DNA of 64,000 bases from contig NZ_BAAAFH010000003.1 in assembly GCF_039523435.1 (NCBI RefSeq), positions 372,001 through 436,000 of the forward strand, written 5' to 3'. Positions 52,555-62,157 of this stretch are shown here, piece by piece. Under the pieces are notes generated by a model. It saw only the letters and a list, made by a program, of their open reading frames with translations. It was not told the origin of the DNA and did not search any database. A program made the translations under genes and the position numbers. Position 1 is the stretch's first letter. Each line of letters opens with the position of its first letter. This DNA comes from Wandonia haliotis (GTDB lineage Bacteria > Bacteroidota > Bacteroidia > Flavobacteriales_D > Crocinitomicaceae).

Positions 52555-52788
52555 ATGAAAAAGTTAGGACTTTTTTTACTGGTAACCGTTGTGATTTTGA
52601 ACAACACGGCATGGGGACAGTGTGCTATGTGTAAAGCAACTGCCGAAGCGGGACAAAATAATGAGATCGAGTTTGGTCGCAACATCAATATTGGAATTAT
52701 CCTGTTGATGATTGTTCCTTACGTGATTTTGTTTCTCTTGTTCAGAAAACAGATTGTTCGTGTTTTTAAATCACTTACGAACAAATAA
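52555..52788 (+). CDS. Small exported CxxC membrane protein, unrecognised
   Basis: 77 residues. N-terminal signal (LLVTVVILNNTAWG), a CAMCK motif at 23-27 right after the likely cleavage point, then one transmembrane helix (about 46-63) and a basic tail (FRKQIVRVFKSLTNK). The topology puts the Cys pair outside the cytoplasm. I know similar short proteins from Bacteroidota but not their function; a redox or metal-handling role is inference. It ends directly against the convergent GT-C gene, with no spacer. Confidence 0.65.
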   Translation: MKKLGLFLLVTVVILNNTAWGQCAMCKATAEAGQNNEIEFGRNINIGIILLMIVPYVILFLLFRKQIVRVFKSLTNK

Positions 52789-54597
52789 TCAGTACCGTTT
52801 CTGAAGAATAGAACGGGATACGGTTGTTCTGATGTCTTGTGCTTCGACTCCGTTAGGGTTGTAGATAAAAAGCTCGTATTTCCCGGTATAGGTTTCGTCC
52901 AGATAGAGTTCCCACTGATTACTCTCTCCAATTTCTAACGTAATTGTTTCTCCTGTGTCGTTTTGTTTTAACAGGGCAATAAAGTCAGGGACAGGATTTG
53001 TCTCAGTGTCAATTGTAATGCGAATTCGGGTATACTGGTCATCTGCTTTCTCTTTTTCTTCAAATTCAAAGAGTGTTTTGTAAAGATCTGTTGAGGAAAT
53101 GGTCGTAGTTATTGAATCCGTATATTTTTTAATTTCTTGTGGGGCCGATAAGGGCTGCAGATCATAACGAAGTACTTTTACCTCATACGGTGGTTGACCG
53201 GAGACAATATATTGCCCCATCGGTGTGATGGATTTTAATTCTGTAAATCGTGTAAAAAGATCCTTTTTCAGACCCATTTCACGATCTCCGAAGTGACTTT
53301 CCCAGATGATCAGTTCCCCACCTTTCAGTCGCTGCAGTTCTTCTTCAAAAAAGTGAAAGGGACGTTGCTGAAAACGGCCTTCCGTATTCTTAAGATTCGA
53401 ATGAACGGAATAAGCCACCAACGGATGGTAATAGAAAACGTTTGGAGTATTGTGTTGTTCAGCATATTCTTTAGCCCATTTTCCGGTTTCCATTACCGCC
53501 AGTTCATTTGGAGAAGCTTTTTTGGGCAGGGGTAATTTGTCTATTTGAAAGACACTCCATCCGATACATACAAGGGAGAAAACCTGGCTGAGGACAATCC
53601 GTTGCGAAAACACATAATTGATGACTACAATTCCTGCTACCAGCATTCCGGGTAGCCCCTGAGTCGCCAGACGACTGAGACCGGCCGCTCCACTATTTCC
53701 TGTTGCCCATAAATAGGAATGAGTAAGGAGAATACCGGCATAAATAATAAAGAGATAGAGTGAAATTTCTTTTGACGGTTTCGGAAAATTCTTTTTGAGG
53801 AAAGACACAAGTAATCCGACAATCAGAAAGAAAAGGACTACTGCTCCCAATGGTCCCAGGTGGGAATTCCGGTTCGTGTAATAATGGAGCCAATCTCCTC
53901 GTCCGTAAATACTTTCTGCTCCCTGGTAGGGGTTTTGTGTGAAATACCACCAAAAATCGTTGAGTACGAGTCCTCCGATCAGGGAATAAAGCAGAAATCC
54001 TGAAAAGAGCAATGGGATGATTTTGAACTGTTTGTAATACAGAAGTGCGATTATGCCGAGTAAAACGAGAAACTGACCTTCGCTTCTGCTAAAAGGAGTC
54101 AGCGACAACAACAGAGCAAAGTACATGAACTTTTTTCGGACCAGAAGTAAGGCACTTAACAGAACCAGTAATCCAAAAAGCGGCTCGGTCATTCCTCCCA
54201 GTACATTGGTAGTATAATCGGGAACAGTAAGCAATACAAAAGGAAAGATACAGCTGAGAATCGGACGAACGTTTAAGATCGTAAACAGACGAAAAGCAGT
54301 CAGACAAGTCGCTGCAAACACCAGAATATTAAAATAGATATAAGTGGTAAATCCAAAATAAGAAAAAGGAGATGAAAGCAGGGTGAAAAGCGGCTTCCCC
54401 CAGTGATTCAATAAATTAACAGGTTCTGTAAATACCTGTTGAGCAATAAAGTAATGAGCCAGACCATCTCCGACATCAACGGGAACTTCGTTCAAATGAT
54501 GCATGAACAGGAGAAAAAGACAGGAGAGTCCGGTAATGAACAAGAAATAAACCCGTGTACTGTATACAGAAAAGAATTTGGCAACAAGTTTATCCAT
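52789..54597 (-). CDS. GT-C-like multispanning membrane glycosyltransferase (third of cluster)
   Basis: 602 residues, about 11 membrane helices followed by an extracytoplasmic C-terminal half. The first loop has D41-V-G-D44 (VPVDVGDGLAHYFIAQ) then NHWGKPLFTLLSSPFSYFG, the layout of GT-C fold enzymes (PMT/ArnT type) that use a lipid-linked sugar donor. It is more distant from the two paralogues at 55386 and 57243 and lacks their DANNH motif. Lies 62 bp after scoB on the same strand. Substrate unknown. Confidence 0.65.
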   Translation of the reverse strand: MDKLVAKFFSVYSTRVYFLFITGLSCLFLLFMHHLNEVPVDVGDGLAHYFIAQQVFTEPVNLLNHWGKPLFTLLSSPFSYFGFTTYIYFNILVFAATCLTAFRLFTILNVRPILSCIFPFVLLTVPDYTTNVLGGMTEPLFGLLVLLSALLLVRKKFMYFALLLSLTPFSRSEGQFLVLLGIIALLYYKQFKIIPLLFSGFLLYSLIGGLVLNDFWWYFTQNPYQGAESIYGRGDWLHYYTNRNSHLGPLGAVVLFFLIVGLLVSFLKKNFPKPSKEISLYLFIIYAGILLTHSYLWATGNSGAAGLSRLATQGLPGMLVAGIVVINYVFSQRIVLSQVFSLVCIGWSVFQIDKLPLPKKASPNELAVMETGKWAKEYAEQHNTPNVFYYHPLVAYSVHSNLKNTEGRFQQRPFHFFEEELQRLKGGELIIWESHFGDREMGLKKDLFTRFTELKSITPMGQYIVSGQPPYEVKVLRYDLQPLSAPQEIKKYTDSITTTISSTDLYKTLFEFEEKEKADDQYTRIRITIDTETNPVPDFIALLKQNDTGETITLEIGESNQWELYLDETYTGKYELFIYNPNGVEAQDIRTTVSRSILQKRY

Positions 54598-54659
54598 GAA
54601 TTGTCAGTCAATACCGTAAGAACGTCATTTTATGCCTGAAAGTATAGATGGGCGGGGAA

Positions 54660-55316
54660 TTATAATTGCATTTCAGGCACATTGTCCGGAACGATCAGAT
54701 CCCCTTCCGTTTTAGCAATGATTTCCTCCACGCTAACTCCCGGCGCTCTTTCAATCAGATGAAATGCATTATCTTTTATCTCAAGGACAGCCAGGTCGGT
54801 CACTACTTTTTTGACACAACCTACTCCCGTTAAGGGAAGCGTACAGGATTTCAGAATTTTTGATTCTCCGGCTTTGTTTGTGTGCATCATGGCAACAATA
54901 ATGTTCTCAGCGGAAGCAACAAGGTCCATTGCTCCTCCCATACCCTTGACCATTTTACCCGGTATTTTCCAGTTGGCAATATCACCGTTTTGTGCTACTT
55001 CCATAGCTCCGAGTACCGTTAATTGAACGTGCTGTCCGCGAATCATAGCAAAAGAAGTGGCTGAGTCAAAGAAAACAGCTCCTTTGCGTGCTGTAATCGT
55101 TTCTTTACCCGCATTGATCAAATCCGCATCTTCTTCACCTTCTACAGGGTAGGGCCCCATCCCAAGAATTCCGTTTTCAGATTGAAATTCAACTTCAATT
55201 CCTTCGGGAATATAGTTGGCTACCAAAGTAGGAATTCCAATTCCTAAATTAACATACCAACCGTCTCTTAACTCCTGAGCAATGCGTTGCGCTATTTGAT
55301 TTTTGTCTAATGCCAT
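54660..55316 (-). CDS. scoB: CoA-transferase subunit B (3-oxoacid type)
   Basis: 218 residues. The catalytic Glu47 is in the motif FQSENGILGMGP, and GWYVNLGIGIPTLVANY opens the fold. With subunit A it moves CoA between succinyl-CoA and acetoacetate or a similar 3-oxoacid. In most genomes scoA and scoB are adjacent; here they are 3.7 kb apart, with two GT-C genes between them on the same strand. Acetyl/butyryl-CoA versus succinyl-CoA preference cannot be told. Confidence 0.9.
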   Translation of the reverse strand: MALDKNQIAQRIAQELRDGWYVNLGIGIPTLVANYIPEGIEVEFQSENGILGMGPYPVEGEEDADLINAGKETITARKGAVFFDSATSFAMIRGQHVQLTVLGAMEVAQNGDIANWKIPGKMVKGMGGAMDLVASAENIIVAMMHTNKAGESKILKSCTLPLTGVGCVKKVVTDLAVLEIKDNAFHLIERAPGVSVEEIIAKTEGDLIVPDNVPEMQL

Positions 55317-55385
55317 ATCTAACTTCTTTTCGCTTTACAAATTAAGCAAATTTTGTTGGTTTCAGATGGAAAAACCGTTTTGTTT

Positions 55386-57239
55386 TTATTCCGCTTCAAG
55401 TACAAAAATTTCCACTTTTCCGCTGTGTACAAGAAATTCCTTTTTCTTCTGATTCCAGAGGTACAGAACGAGGTAATCCGTTTCTTCGTCTATCCGGGGA
55501 ATAACAAAAGACTGGGAGAAGGCTCCATCACTGTCTTTCCATTCTTTTTTTAGCCAGTCTAATCGCAGTGGTTCCTGTATAACCTCACTCTGATCCGGTC
55601 GTTTTTGAGAAACAGTCAGCGACATATAGGAAGGTGCTGCCTTTACGTCCAAAACACTTTGAACTCCGATATATAAGGGCTTTCCTCTCAGCGAATCAGG
55701 AATTGGAAACTGGATAAATTCGAAGAACTCGTTGTCGTTGTGTACCCAGTTGGTGATGCCTGTGGTGTCTGTAATTTTTTCTTTGCGCAATGTTTGTGTT
55801 CTTTCGTACAGATTCAGATTGTTTATAGGAGTTGCATTGACTTTCTTATACGAGTTGAGAAATCCGGGAGGTAATTCCCTTTTTTGATCCACAATCTGAA
55901 AATCGCAGAGGGTATCGATGTGGTTGCTGTATAATAATCTTCCCTGTTTTCCTCCCTGCTGATGATTCATATAAAACCAACACAGTTCCTGAGTAACATA
56001 GCCTCCCACAGTTAAGGGATACTCGGATGTGTTTTCCTGACTAGAAATATAATCGAAGAAATCCTGAGGTGCACGTTCTTCCATAGAAAAGGAAGCCGTG
56101 TAAAGATTAACAGAAAAGAGGAAATGAACGGGAACATAGAGAGGAAGGCAGACGATGAGTATCCGGAGTGTTTTGGGTAATGCAGCGGAACTGAGACCAA
56201 TGGTGAAAATAAGGGATGCTATAAAATAAGGGTAGAGATACATAGCGGCTCTGTCCTCCGGAAAGTTGACATCCAGTATATAGCGTGTACCGAAAATAGC
56301 AAAAATAGATCCGATCAATAGGTATACCCAGATAAATTGAGGTAATGTGATCAACTCTGGCAGTGTATACTTCTGTTTCCACCAGTCAAAAAGAAACACA
56401 AAAGCAATGACGAGAGTGAGCAGAATGAGTACTCCTGCTATTGCAGTCGAGTAGTAACCGAAGAACAATTCACTGAGCGTATTTCCCGTATAATCCCAAA
56501 AGCCTGATTTTCCACCGTAATATAACGCTCCCCTGTTCTTTAATTCAAAAGCAAAGTTAACGAGAGGAGAAAAGAGAGCAATTGTAACCAAAACAAGAAC
56601 AAAATGCCCCAGTTTTATCTGGATAACAGCTTTTAAACGAACAATAACAATCAATATCGGAATCAGAATGAGTACAGAAGAATAAATCAGCGTGAGGTTC
56701 GCAGCTGTTGCAAGGAAAAAAGCAAATAGTGTTGTGGCAAGCCATAGTGCAGTCTGTCGCTTGATATAGTTGCGTAAAGCATAGATCCCGAAAAGTAAAA
56801 AAGCCATTGACATCCCATAGCCTCTTACTTCTCCAAAATATTCAAACATGTAGTGTGCCATGATAAGCGAGAGGAATAGCGACCACTTACCTATTCGAAA
56901 CTGCACCGGAATTTCCGAAGCAATTTTCCAGGATGACCACACATAAAGCGGGTAGGAAAGAACATTAGGTAATCGGAGCGCCCAGGTTTCACTGCCAAAT
57001 ACAAGATAACTCCAGTGACTCAGGAGTGAATTGAGAATATGGTTATTGGCATCCCAATGTGCTTCGGGAGGGAAAAAAACACCGGTCTGGATATAGTAAA
57101 AGAAGGTCGCTACTTCATCGTGAAGAATCGGGGTGTATATCGAACGGAGTATAAGATAAATGAAAAGAACAATACCAATGAATGCGGCAATTCGGGACTC
57201 GGTAGAGAATGTAGTACTTTTGGGATGAGTAGTATTCAT
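55386..57239 (-). CDS. GT-C-like membrane glycosyltransferase (second of cluster)
   Basis: 617 residues with about 10 membrane helices in the first 390 residues and a soluble C-terminal domain outside the membrane. D41-E42 in the first loop and HWDANNHILNSLLSHWSYLVFG (motif DANNH at 63-67) match the acidic loop and following motif of GT39/ArnT-like enzymes. It is a clear paralogue of the upstream gene, which starts 3 bp before it. Sugar and acceptor are unknown. Confidence 0.7.
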   Translation of the reverse strand: MNTTHPKSTTFSTESRIAAFIGIVLFIYLILRSIYTPILHDEVATFFYYIQTGVFFPPEAHWDANNHILNSLLSHWSYLVFGSETWALRLPNVLSYPLYVWSSWKIASEIPVQFRIGKWSLFLSLIMAHYMFEYFGEVRGYGMSMAFLLFGIYALRNYIKRQTALWLATTLFAFFLATAANLTLIYSSVLILIPILIVIVRLKAVIQIKLGHFVLVLVTIALFSPLVNFAFELKNRGALYYGGKSGFWDYTGNTLSELFFGYYSTAIAGVLILLTLVIAFVFLFDWWKQKYTLPELITLPQFIWVYLLIGSIFAIFGTRYILDVNFPEDRAAMYLYPYFIASLIFTIGLSSAALPKTLRILIVCLPLYVPVHFLFSVNLYTASFSMEERAPQDFFDYISSQENTSEYPLTVGGYVTQELCWFYMNHQQGGKQGRLLYSNHIDTLCDFQIVDQKRELPPGFLNSYKKVNATPINNLNLYERTQTLRKEKITDTTGITNWVHNDNEFFEFIQFPIPDSLRGKPLYIGVQSVLDVKAAPSYMSLTVSQKRPDQSEVIQEPLRLDWLKKEWKDSDGAFSQSFVIPRIDEETDYLVLYLWNQKKKEFLVHSGKVEIFVLEAE

Positions 57240-57242
57240 AAT

Positions 57243-59018
57243 TTACAGTTGGTATAGGGTGTACGAAATTTTAATAGGATCGTGTTGCTGTAGTTTCGGA
57301 TTGTATAAATACAGTCTCACTTCATCTGTGTTTTCGGGAATCAGAGGAATTGGAACAGAGAAGGAAAACGGTGTTCCGTCAGCCCAGTGTCTTGAGAAAT
57401 GATTCATTGTGAAATAGCGGGTTTCAATTGCTCCTCCTTCCTGATCGAAGAAGCTGACTACCCAGGTCAAATCCGCTATTTTTTGAGGGAATTTGGAGGC
57501 TGTTTCTACAAGCAAGCAATAGTCCTTCTTTAAATCATACTCTTTACTGAACAGACTGCCGATACCCATAAATTCATAATTACCGGGTTGGAAAGTGTAA
57601 GTAAATGACTGAATTTTAGCGGCTGTTCGCATTTTTTTAGCTTGATACAGATTTACTCCCTGTTCATCCGAAACGACAAGTTGATATTCCTTTAGTTCGT
57701 TTTGGTATTTTTTCTGATCCTTCTGTGTAAGTAAAAGATAATCTGTTGCAGCAAAATGTTCCCTCTGAATGTGATACGTTGTAGGAACTCCTTTACCGAA
57801 GATGGTGTGTTCAGCATAGAAAATACGATCCAGATAATCTGACCCTCCAACACTTTTCATGGGGTTTTTGTCTGCGGACAGGATTTGATAGATTTCTTTT
57901 TGTACAGCGTGTTCAGCCCAATAATTAACGTATTTGCTATTGATGAAACAGAGGGTGAATACAGTCAGAGGGATGGGAATAAATGTACTAATGCGGGCAG
58001 ATCCATTTTCCTGGTTGCTCATAAAGAGAAAGTTACCGATCAGCAATAAAAAAAAGTACAGAGCAGTTCTGGATAGAGGTCCCTCTCCCTCCAGTAAATA
58101 AATGGAAAGAACCGTTCCTGTTACGGAACCCAATAGTATTGCCGGAAATACAATTTCATGTCGGGTCAGACTAGCCACTCCAAATTTTAAGAGGAAAATG
58201 ATCAGGCTAACTAAAGCGATCAGGATGAGTACGAAAATAAGATAGGCTAACCATTTATTTTTCGACTGGTACAATAGCTCATTAAGTGAAACAAGATTGG
58301 TAATCGGAAACCCGTGTTTACTGCCGAAATACAGTAGTCCGCTTTTTTTCATATCTGCAATGTGCAGAACGAAAAGGAATAGCGTGGTAACAGAAGAGAC
58401 TGAAAATCCGATTTTGTTGCGTATGCTGAATTCTTTCTCCCGCAACAGGATAAGTGCACAGATCAGTAAAAGCATACTGAAGGCAAAAAGTAAACTCAAT
58501 TGTGACCAAAGTCCGGCTATGGTGATCAGAAGAACTAACCAGGGAGTTAATGGGTTTCGTTGCTTTTGAAAATCAAATACAAGACTAATGGCATAGAGTA
58601 GAAATGCATACGACATCCCGTACCCTCTGGAAAGTGAGAAAAACTCAAGAATGGGATAAATGGTTGTTAGCGAAACAAGTACAATCCAGAAGCTTGTCGG
58701 AGATTTTTTGTGCTGAGCGAGTTTATAGGCCGCGAAGAAATAAAGCCCGAAAAACAATAGATTCGGTATACGCAGTGCAAACGTTGAATGTCCGAATGCG
58801 GAAGCGGAGAGATACGACAGAACAGAATTCAGTAAATGATTATTGGCATCCGCCTGTGCTGCCGGAGCCAGAAAATTTCCAGGTTCGACATACAGAAAAT
58901 AGGTGAATGCTTCATCCGGTATGAGCGGAACAGTAATTGCCCTGATTACTAAAAAAGAAAACAGTAGCCCGAAATAGGAAGCTACTGCCCACTTTTGTTT
59001 TTTATCCGGAATAAACAT
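57243..59018 (-). CDS. GT-C-like membrane glycosyltransferase (first of cluster)
   Basis: 591 residues, same plan as the gene after it: D35-E36 in the first loop (PLIPDEAFTYFLYVEPG), DANNH at 57-61, then NSVLSYLSASAFGHSTFALRIPN, about 10 membrane helices and an extracytoplasmic beta-rich tail. The two genes are tandem paralogues, sharing motifs but otherwise diverged. It starts 11 bp after scoA. Probably modifies a surface glycan or protein with a lipid-linked sugar (inference from fold). Confidence 0.7.
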   Translation of the reverse strand: MFIPDKKQKWAVASYFGLLFSFLVIRAITVPLIPDEAFTYFLYVEPGNFLAPAAQADANNHLLNSVLSYLSASAFGHSTFALRIPNLLFFGLYFFAAYKLAQHKKSPTSFWIVLVSLTTIYPILEFFSLSRGYGMSYAFLLYAISLVFDFQKQRNPLTPWLVLLITIAGLWSQLSLLFAFSMLLLICALILLREKEFSIRNKIGFSVSSVTTLFLFVLHIADMKKSGLLYFGSKHGFPITNLVSLNELLYQSKNKWLAYLIFVLILIALVSLIIFLLKFGVASLTRHEIVFPAILLGSVTGTVLSIYLLEGEGPLSRTALYFFLLLIGNFLFMSNQENGSARISTFIPIPLTVFTLCFINSKYVNYWAEHAVQKEIYQILSADKNPMKSVGGSDYLDRIFYAEHTIFGKGVPTTYHIQREHFAATDYLLLTQKDQKKYQNELKEYQLVVSDEQGVNLYQAKKMRTAAKIQSFTYTFQPGNYEFMGIGSLFSKEYDLKKDYCLLVETASKFPQKIADLTWVVSFFDQEGGAIETRYFTMNHFSRHWADGTPFSFSVPIPLIPENTDEVRLYLYNPKLQQHDPIKISYTLYQL

Positions 59019-59029
59019 CCTGTTCGGGA

Positions 59030-59725
59030 TTATAATTTACGAACAGTGCGTCGTTCTATGCGTTTTTCAAATGTGTCGCCCTGGAAGATGCGTTGTACAA
59101 AAATTCCAGGTGTATGGATTTCATTAGGATCTAATTCGCCTGCCGGAACAAGTTCTTCCACTTCTGCAATGGTAATCGTTCCTGCCATGGCCATCATCGG
59201 ATTGAAATTCCGGGCAGTTCCTTTATAGATGAGGTTTCCTTCTGTATCTCCTTTCCACGCTTTAACAATACTGAAATCAGCTGTTAACGCTGTTTCTAGT
59301 ATGTGAGGTTTTCCGTTAAATTCACGCACCTCTTTTCCTTCGGCAACTTCAGTACCATATCCGGCCGGAGTAAAAAAAGCGGGGATTCCGGCTCCTCCTG
59401 CACGGCATCGTTCTGCGAGAGATCCCTGAGGGATGAGGTCAACTTCCAATTCTCCGGAAAGCATCTGACGTTCAAACTCATCATTTTCTCCGACATACGA
59501 AGAAATCATTTTTCGGATCTGTCGATTTTGTAAAAGAAGCCCTAAACCAAAGTCATCCACTCCGGCATTGTTGGAAATACAGGTAAGTCCTTTACATCCC
59601 ATTTTTACCAGTTGAGCAATTGAATTTTCAGGAATTCCGCACAATCCGAATCCACCTACCATGAGGGTCATATTGTCTTCAATGCCTGCAAGTGCTTTTT
59701 CTACGTTCTCAACAACTTTGTTCAT
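59030..59725 (-). CDS. scoA: CoA-transferase subunit A (3-oxoacid type)
   Basis: 231 residues. MVGGFGLCGIPENSIAQLV, CISNNAGVDDFGLGLLL and GGAGIPAFFTPAGYGTEVAEG are the standard signatures of the alpha subunit. Partner of scoB at 54660-55316, from which it is separated by two GT-C genes. It begins 11 bp after the penicillin-binding protein gene, so one transcript may run from 62064 to 52789. Confidence 0.9.
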   Translation of the reverse strand: MNKVVENVEKALAGIEDNMTLMVGGFGLCGIPENSIAQLVKMGCKGLTCISNNAGVDDFGLGLLLQNRQIRKMISSYVGENDEFERQMLSGELEVDLIPQGSLAERCRAGGAGIPAFFTPAGYGTEVAEGKEVREFNGKPHILETALTADFSIVKAWKGDTEGNLIYKGTARNFNPMMAMAGTITIAEVEELVPAGELDPNEIHTPGIFVQRIFQGDTFEKRIERRTVRKL

Positions 59726-59736
59726 CTTTTCTTACT

Positions 59737-62064
59737 TTAAAATCCAAAATCAATAATAGATCCGCCATCTCCGCTTTCTCCGGAACAATTCATAATCGAC
59801 CGGTCATAGCCATCTGGCATTTCAAAATCTGCAGTTGATAGTTTTATCTTCTTATCTGCATAAATCGCTTTCATATAATGTCCGAAAATCGGTAGTGCCA
59901 TTCTAGCTCCCTGTCCCCAGGCCATAGAGCGAAAACGCACGGCTCTGTCTTCGGCACCAACCCAAACTCCTGTGACAAGATCAGGGGTTAATCCCATATA
60001 CCAACCGTCCGAGTTATTTTGCGTGGTACCTGTTTTTCCTGCCATAGGAGCAGTGATTCCTCCCCATGGACGCCATGCTGCACGAAGACTACCTCCTGTT
60101 CCTCCGTCAACCACTCCTTTCATCATAGCAATGGTTGTATAGGCAAGGTGTTCGTTCATCGATTCACGGGACTGTGGTTGACCTTCATAAATTACTTTTC
60201 CGTTGCGGTCTTCTATCCGCATGATAACAAGAGGCTTGTTGTAAATTCCTTTGTTGGCTATGGCCGCCTGAGCCCCTACCATTTCATAAAGAGAAAGGTC
60301 CATGATACCCAGACACATTGCAGGAACAACGTCCTCTTCCCGTAGTTCAATTCCCAAATCACGCATCAACTCAGCTACAGCCTGTGGTCCCTGAGTAGCC
60401 CCCATTTCAGACATGATTTTTACCGTAATATTGTTTTGTGAATTGGCTAATGCACGTTTAACGGTTACTAAATCTCCTGTTACTTTTGTTCCGGGGTTCG
60501 GACACCAGGATTTCATTTTAGTGGGAGATTCGGGAACGTCCATGCAATAAGCAATGTCCGCGTATTTTGTACAGGGTGTAGTCACACCAAAGCGAATTCC
60601 GGCACTGTAAACGAAAGGTTTTATGGTCGAACCAACCTGTCTTTTCCCAAGCTTTACCTGATCGTATGCAAAGTGGTCGAAATTAATTCCACCTACCCAC
60701 GCTTTTATGAATCCTGTCTGGGGTTCGATCGACAATAATCCGGCACGAAGGAAACTTTTGTAGTAACGGATGGAATCCCGGGGCGTCATAACCGTGTCTA
60801 TTTCTCCTTTCCAGGAGAATATGCTCATTTCTGCCGGGGTATCAAATTGCTTTAGAATTTCTTTCTCCGAAAGTCCTGCGTCTTTGGCATTTCGATAGCG
60901 GTCCGAGCGTTTGATGGCACTGTTCATGATCGCATTGATCTGTTCCTCTTTAATGGTATTGGCAAAAGGGAAGTTCTTTGTGCTGGCATTATTTTTATCA
61001 AACTCCGGTTGAAGTGTTTCTTTCAGGTGTTTTTCCATTGCATCTTCGGCATGTTGTTGCATGCGAAGGTTGATGGTTGTATAGATACGGAGACCGTCCT
61101 CATAAATGTCATACGGCTTACCTTTACTGTTGGTATACTTATACGATCCGTCTTCGTTTTTCTCCGATAACAGATGTTGTACATCGCGACGTAAAACTTC
61201 CCGGAAATAGGGAGCAGGTCCACGTTTGTGATCGGCTTTCTGGTAATCAAGTTCGATAGGTAGTTCGCGGATGGAGTCGTACATGGCACGCGTAAGTTTT
61301 ACGGTTACTCCTTCGCTGTCACTGTTTTTTAACCACTGACTCAATACGACATTACGACGCTCAAGTGCCATTTCGGGACGTTTGATCGGGCTGTATAGTC
61401 CCGGGTTTTTGCACATTCCAACCAAAAGAGCTGCTTCCTGGATGGAAAGCTGATCCGGTGTCTTGTTGAAATAGACCCGGGATGCAGATGAAATTCCGAT
61501 GGCATTGAAAAGAAAATCAAACTGGTTGAGATACATGGTGATGATCTCTTCTTTGGTATAGGCTCTTTCCAGTCGTGTTGCCAGAATGTTCTCACCGAGT
61601 TTCTGGCGTAATCGTTCCCAGGTTGATTTAGCCGGATCGGTAAAAAGTATTTTAGCCAACTGTTGCGAAATGGTACTGGCTCCACCTTTGTTTTGTCCCA
61701 AAGCAGCAGCCGACACAGCTCTTCCCAGTGCCTTGGCATCAATGCCGGGATGACTGTAATACCTTTCGTCTTCCGTTGCAATCAGAGCGGAAAATACGTT
61801 TTGGGAAATTTGATTGTAATCTACATTTTTTCGGTTTAGACGCCAGTACCTTCCCAGTTCTTCTCCGTTGTCCGAATACACGATAGAAGCCTGAAGATCG
61901 GGCGGGTTTTCGAGCGTTTCATAGTCAGGGAGGTTCGCTTTTGACTGCTCCAACATGAAATAAAGCGCTAAAAAAGGGCTTAATGCTCCTAACCAAAGAA
62001 GGATAAGAATGGTTCGTTTCGTTTTCTTTGAAAATTCCTTTTTTTCCTTTTTCTGCTTTGCCAT
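59737..62064 (-). CDS. Penicillin-binding protein 1A (transglycosylase/transpeptidase)
   Basis: 775 residues. A short cytoplasmic tail of Lys/Glu, a transmembrane helix (18-38), a GT51 domain with catalytic Glu98 (ATEDERYYSHPG) and KGGASTISQQLAK, then the transpeptidase with Ser479 of GSTIKPF, SQNN and the KTGTTQ motif at 677-682. It polymerises and cross-links peptidoglycan in the periplasm. Bacteroidota members are often annotated mrcA/ponA, but the exact subfamily is not resolved. Promoter at 62083-62110. Confidence 0.94.
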   Translation of the reverse strand: MAKQKKEKKEFSKKTKRTILILLWLGALSPFLALYFMLEQSKANLPDYETLENPPDLQASIVYSDNGEELGRYWRLNRKNVDYNQISQNVFSALIATEDERYYSHPGIDAKALGRAVSAAALGQNKGGASTISQQLAKILFTDPAKSTWERLRQKLGENILATRLERAYTKEEIITMYLNQFDFLFNAIGISSASRVYFNKTPDQLSIQEAALLVGMCKNPGLYSPIKRPEMALERRNVVLSQWLKNSDSEGVTVKLTRAMYDSIRELPIELDYQKADHKRGPAPYFREVLRRDVQHLLSEKNEDGSYKYTNSKGKPYDIYEDGLRIYTTINLRMQQHAEDAMEKHLKETLQPEFDKNNASTKNFPFANTIKEEQINAIMNSAIKRSDRYRNAKDAGLSEKEILKQFDTPAEMSIFSWKGEIDTVMTPRDSIRYYKSFLRAGLLSIEPQTGFIKAWVGGINFDHFAYDQVKLGKRQVGSTIKPFVYSAGIRFGVTTPCTKYADIAYCMDVPESPTKMKSWCPNPGTKVTGDLVTVKRALANSQNNITVKIMSEMGATQGPQAVAELMRDLGIELREEDVVPAMCLGIMDLSLYEMVGAQAAIANKGIYNKPLVIMRIEDRNGKVIYEGQPQSRESMNEHLAYTTIAMMKGVVDGGTGGSLRAAWRPWGGITAPMAGKTGTTQNNSDGWYMGLTPDLVTGVWVGAEDRAVRFRSMAWGQGARMALPIFGHYMKAIYADKKIKLSTADFEMPDGYDRSIMNCSGESGDGGSIIDFGF

Positions 62065-62082
62065 GTCACTCTATTGATGTGG

Positions 62083-62110
62083 TAAAAATACAAATATTAA
62101 CGATTTTCAA
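62083..62110 (-). promoter_or_regulatory. Promoter of the PBP1A-scoA operon
   Basis: On the minus strand TTG, 17-base spacer, TATTTTTA (62083-62090), seven of eight positions of the -7 motif, 18 bases before the ATG. Confidence 0.5.
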
Positions 62111-62157
62111 GGAGAACCGGTTACAAAGCTTTTCACAAAAAACGCTAAAAAGAGAAA

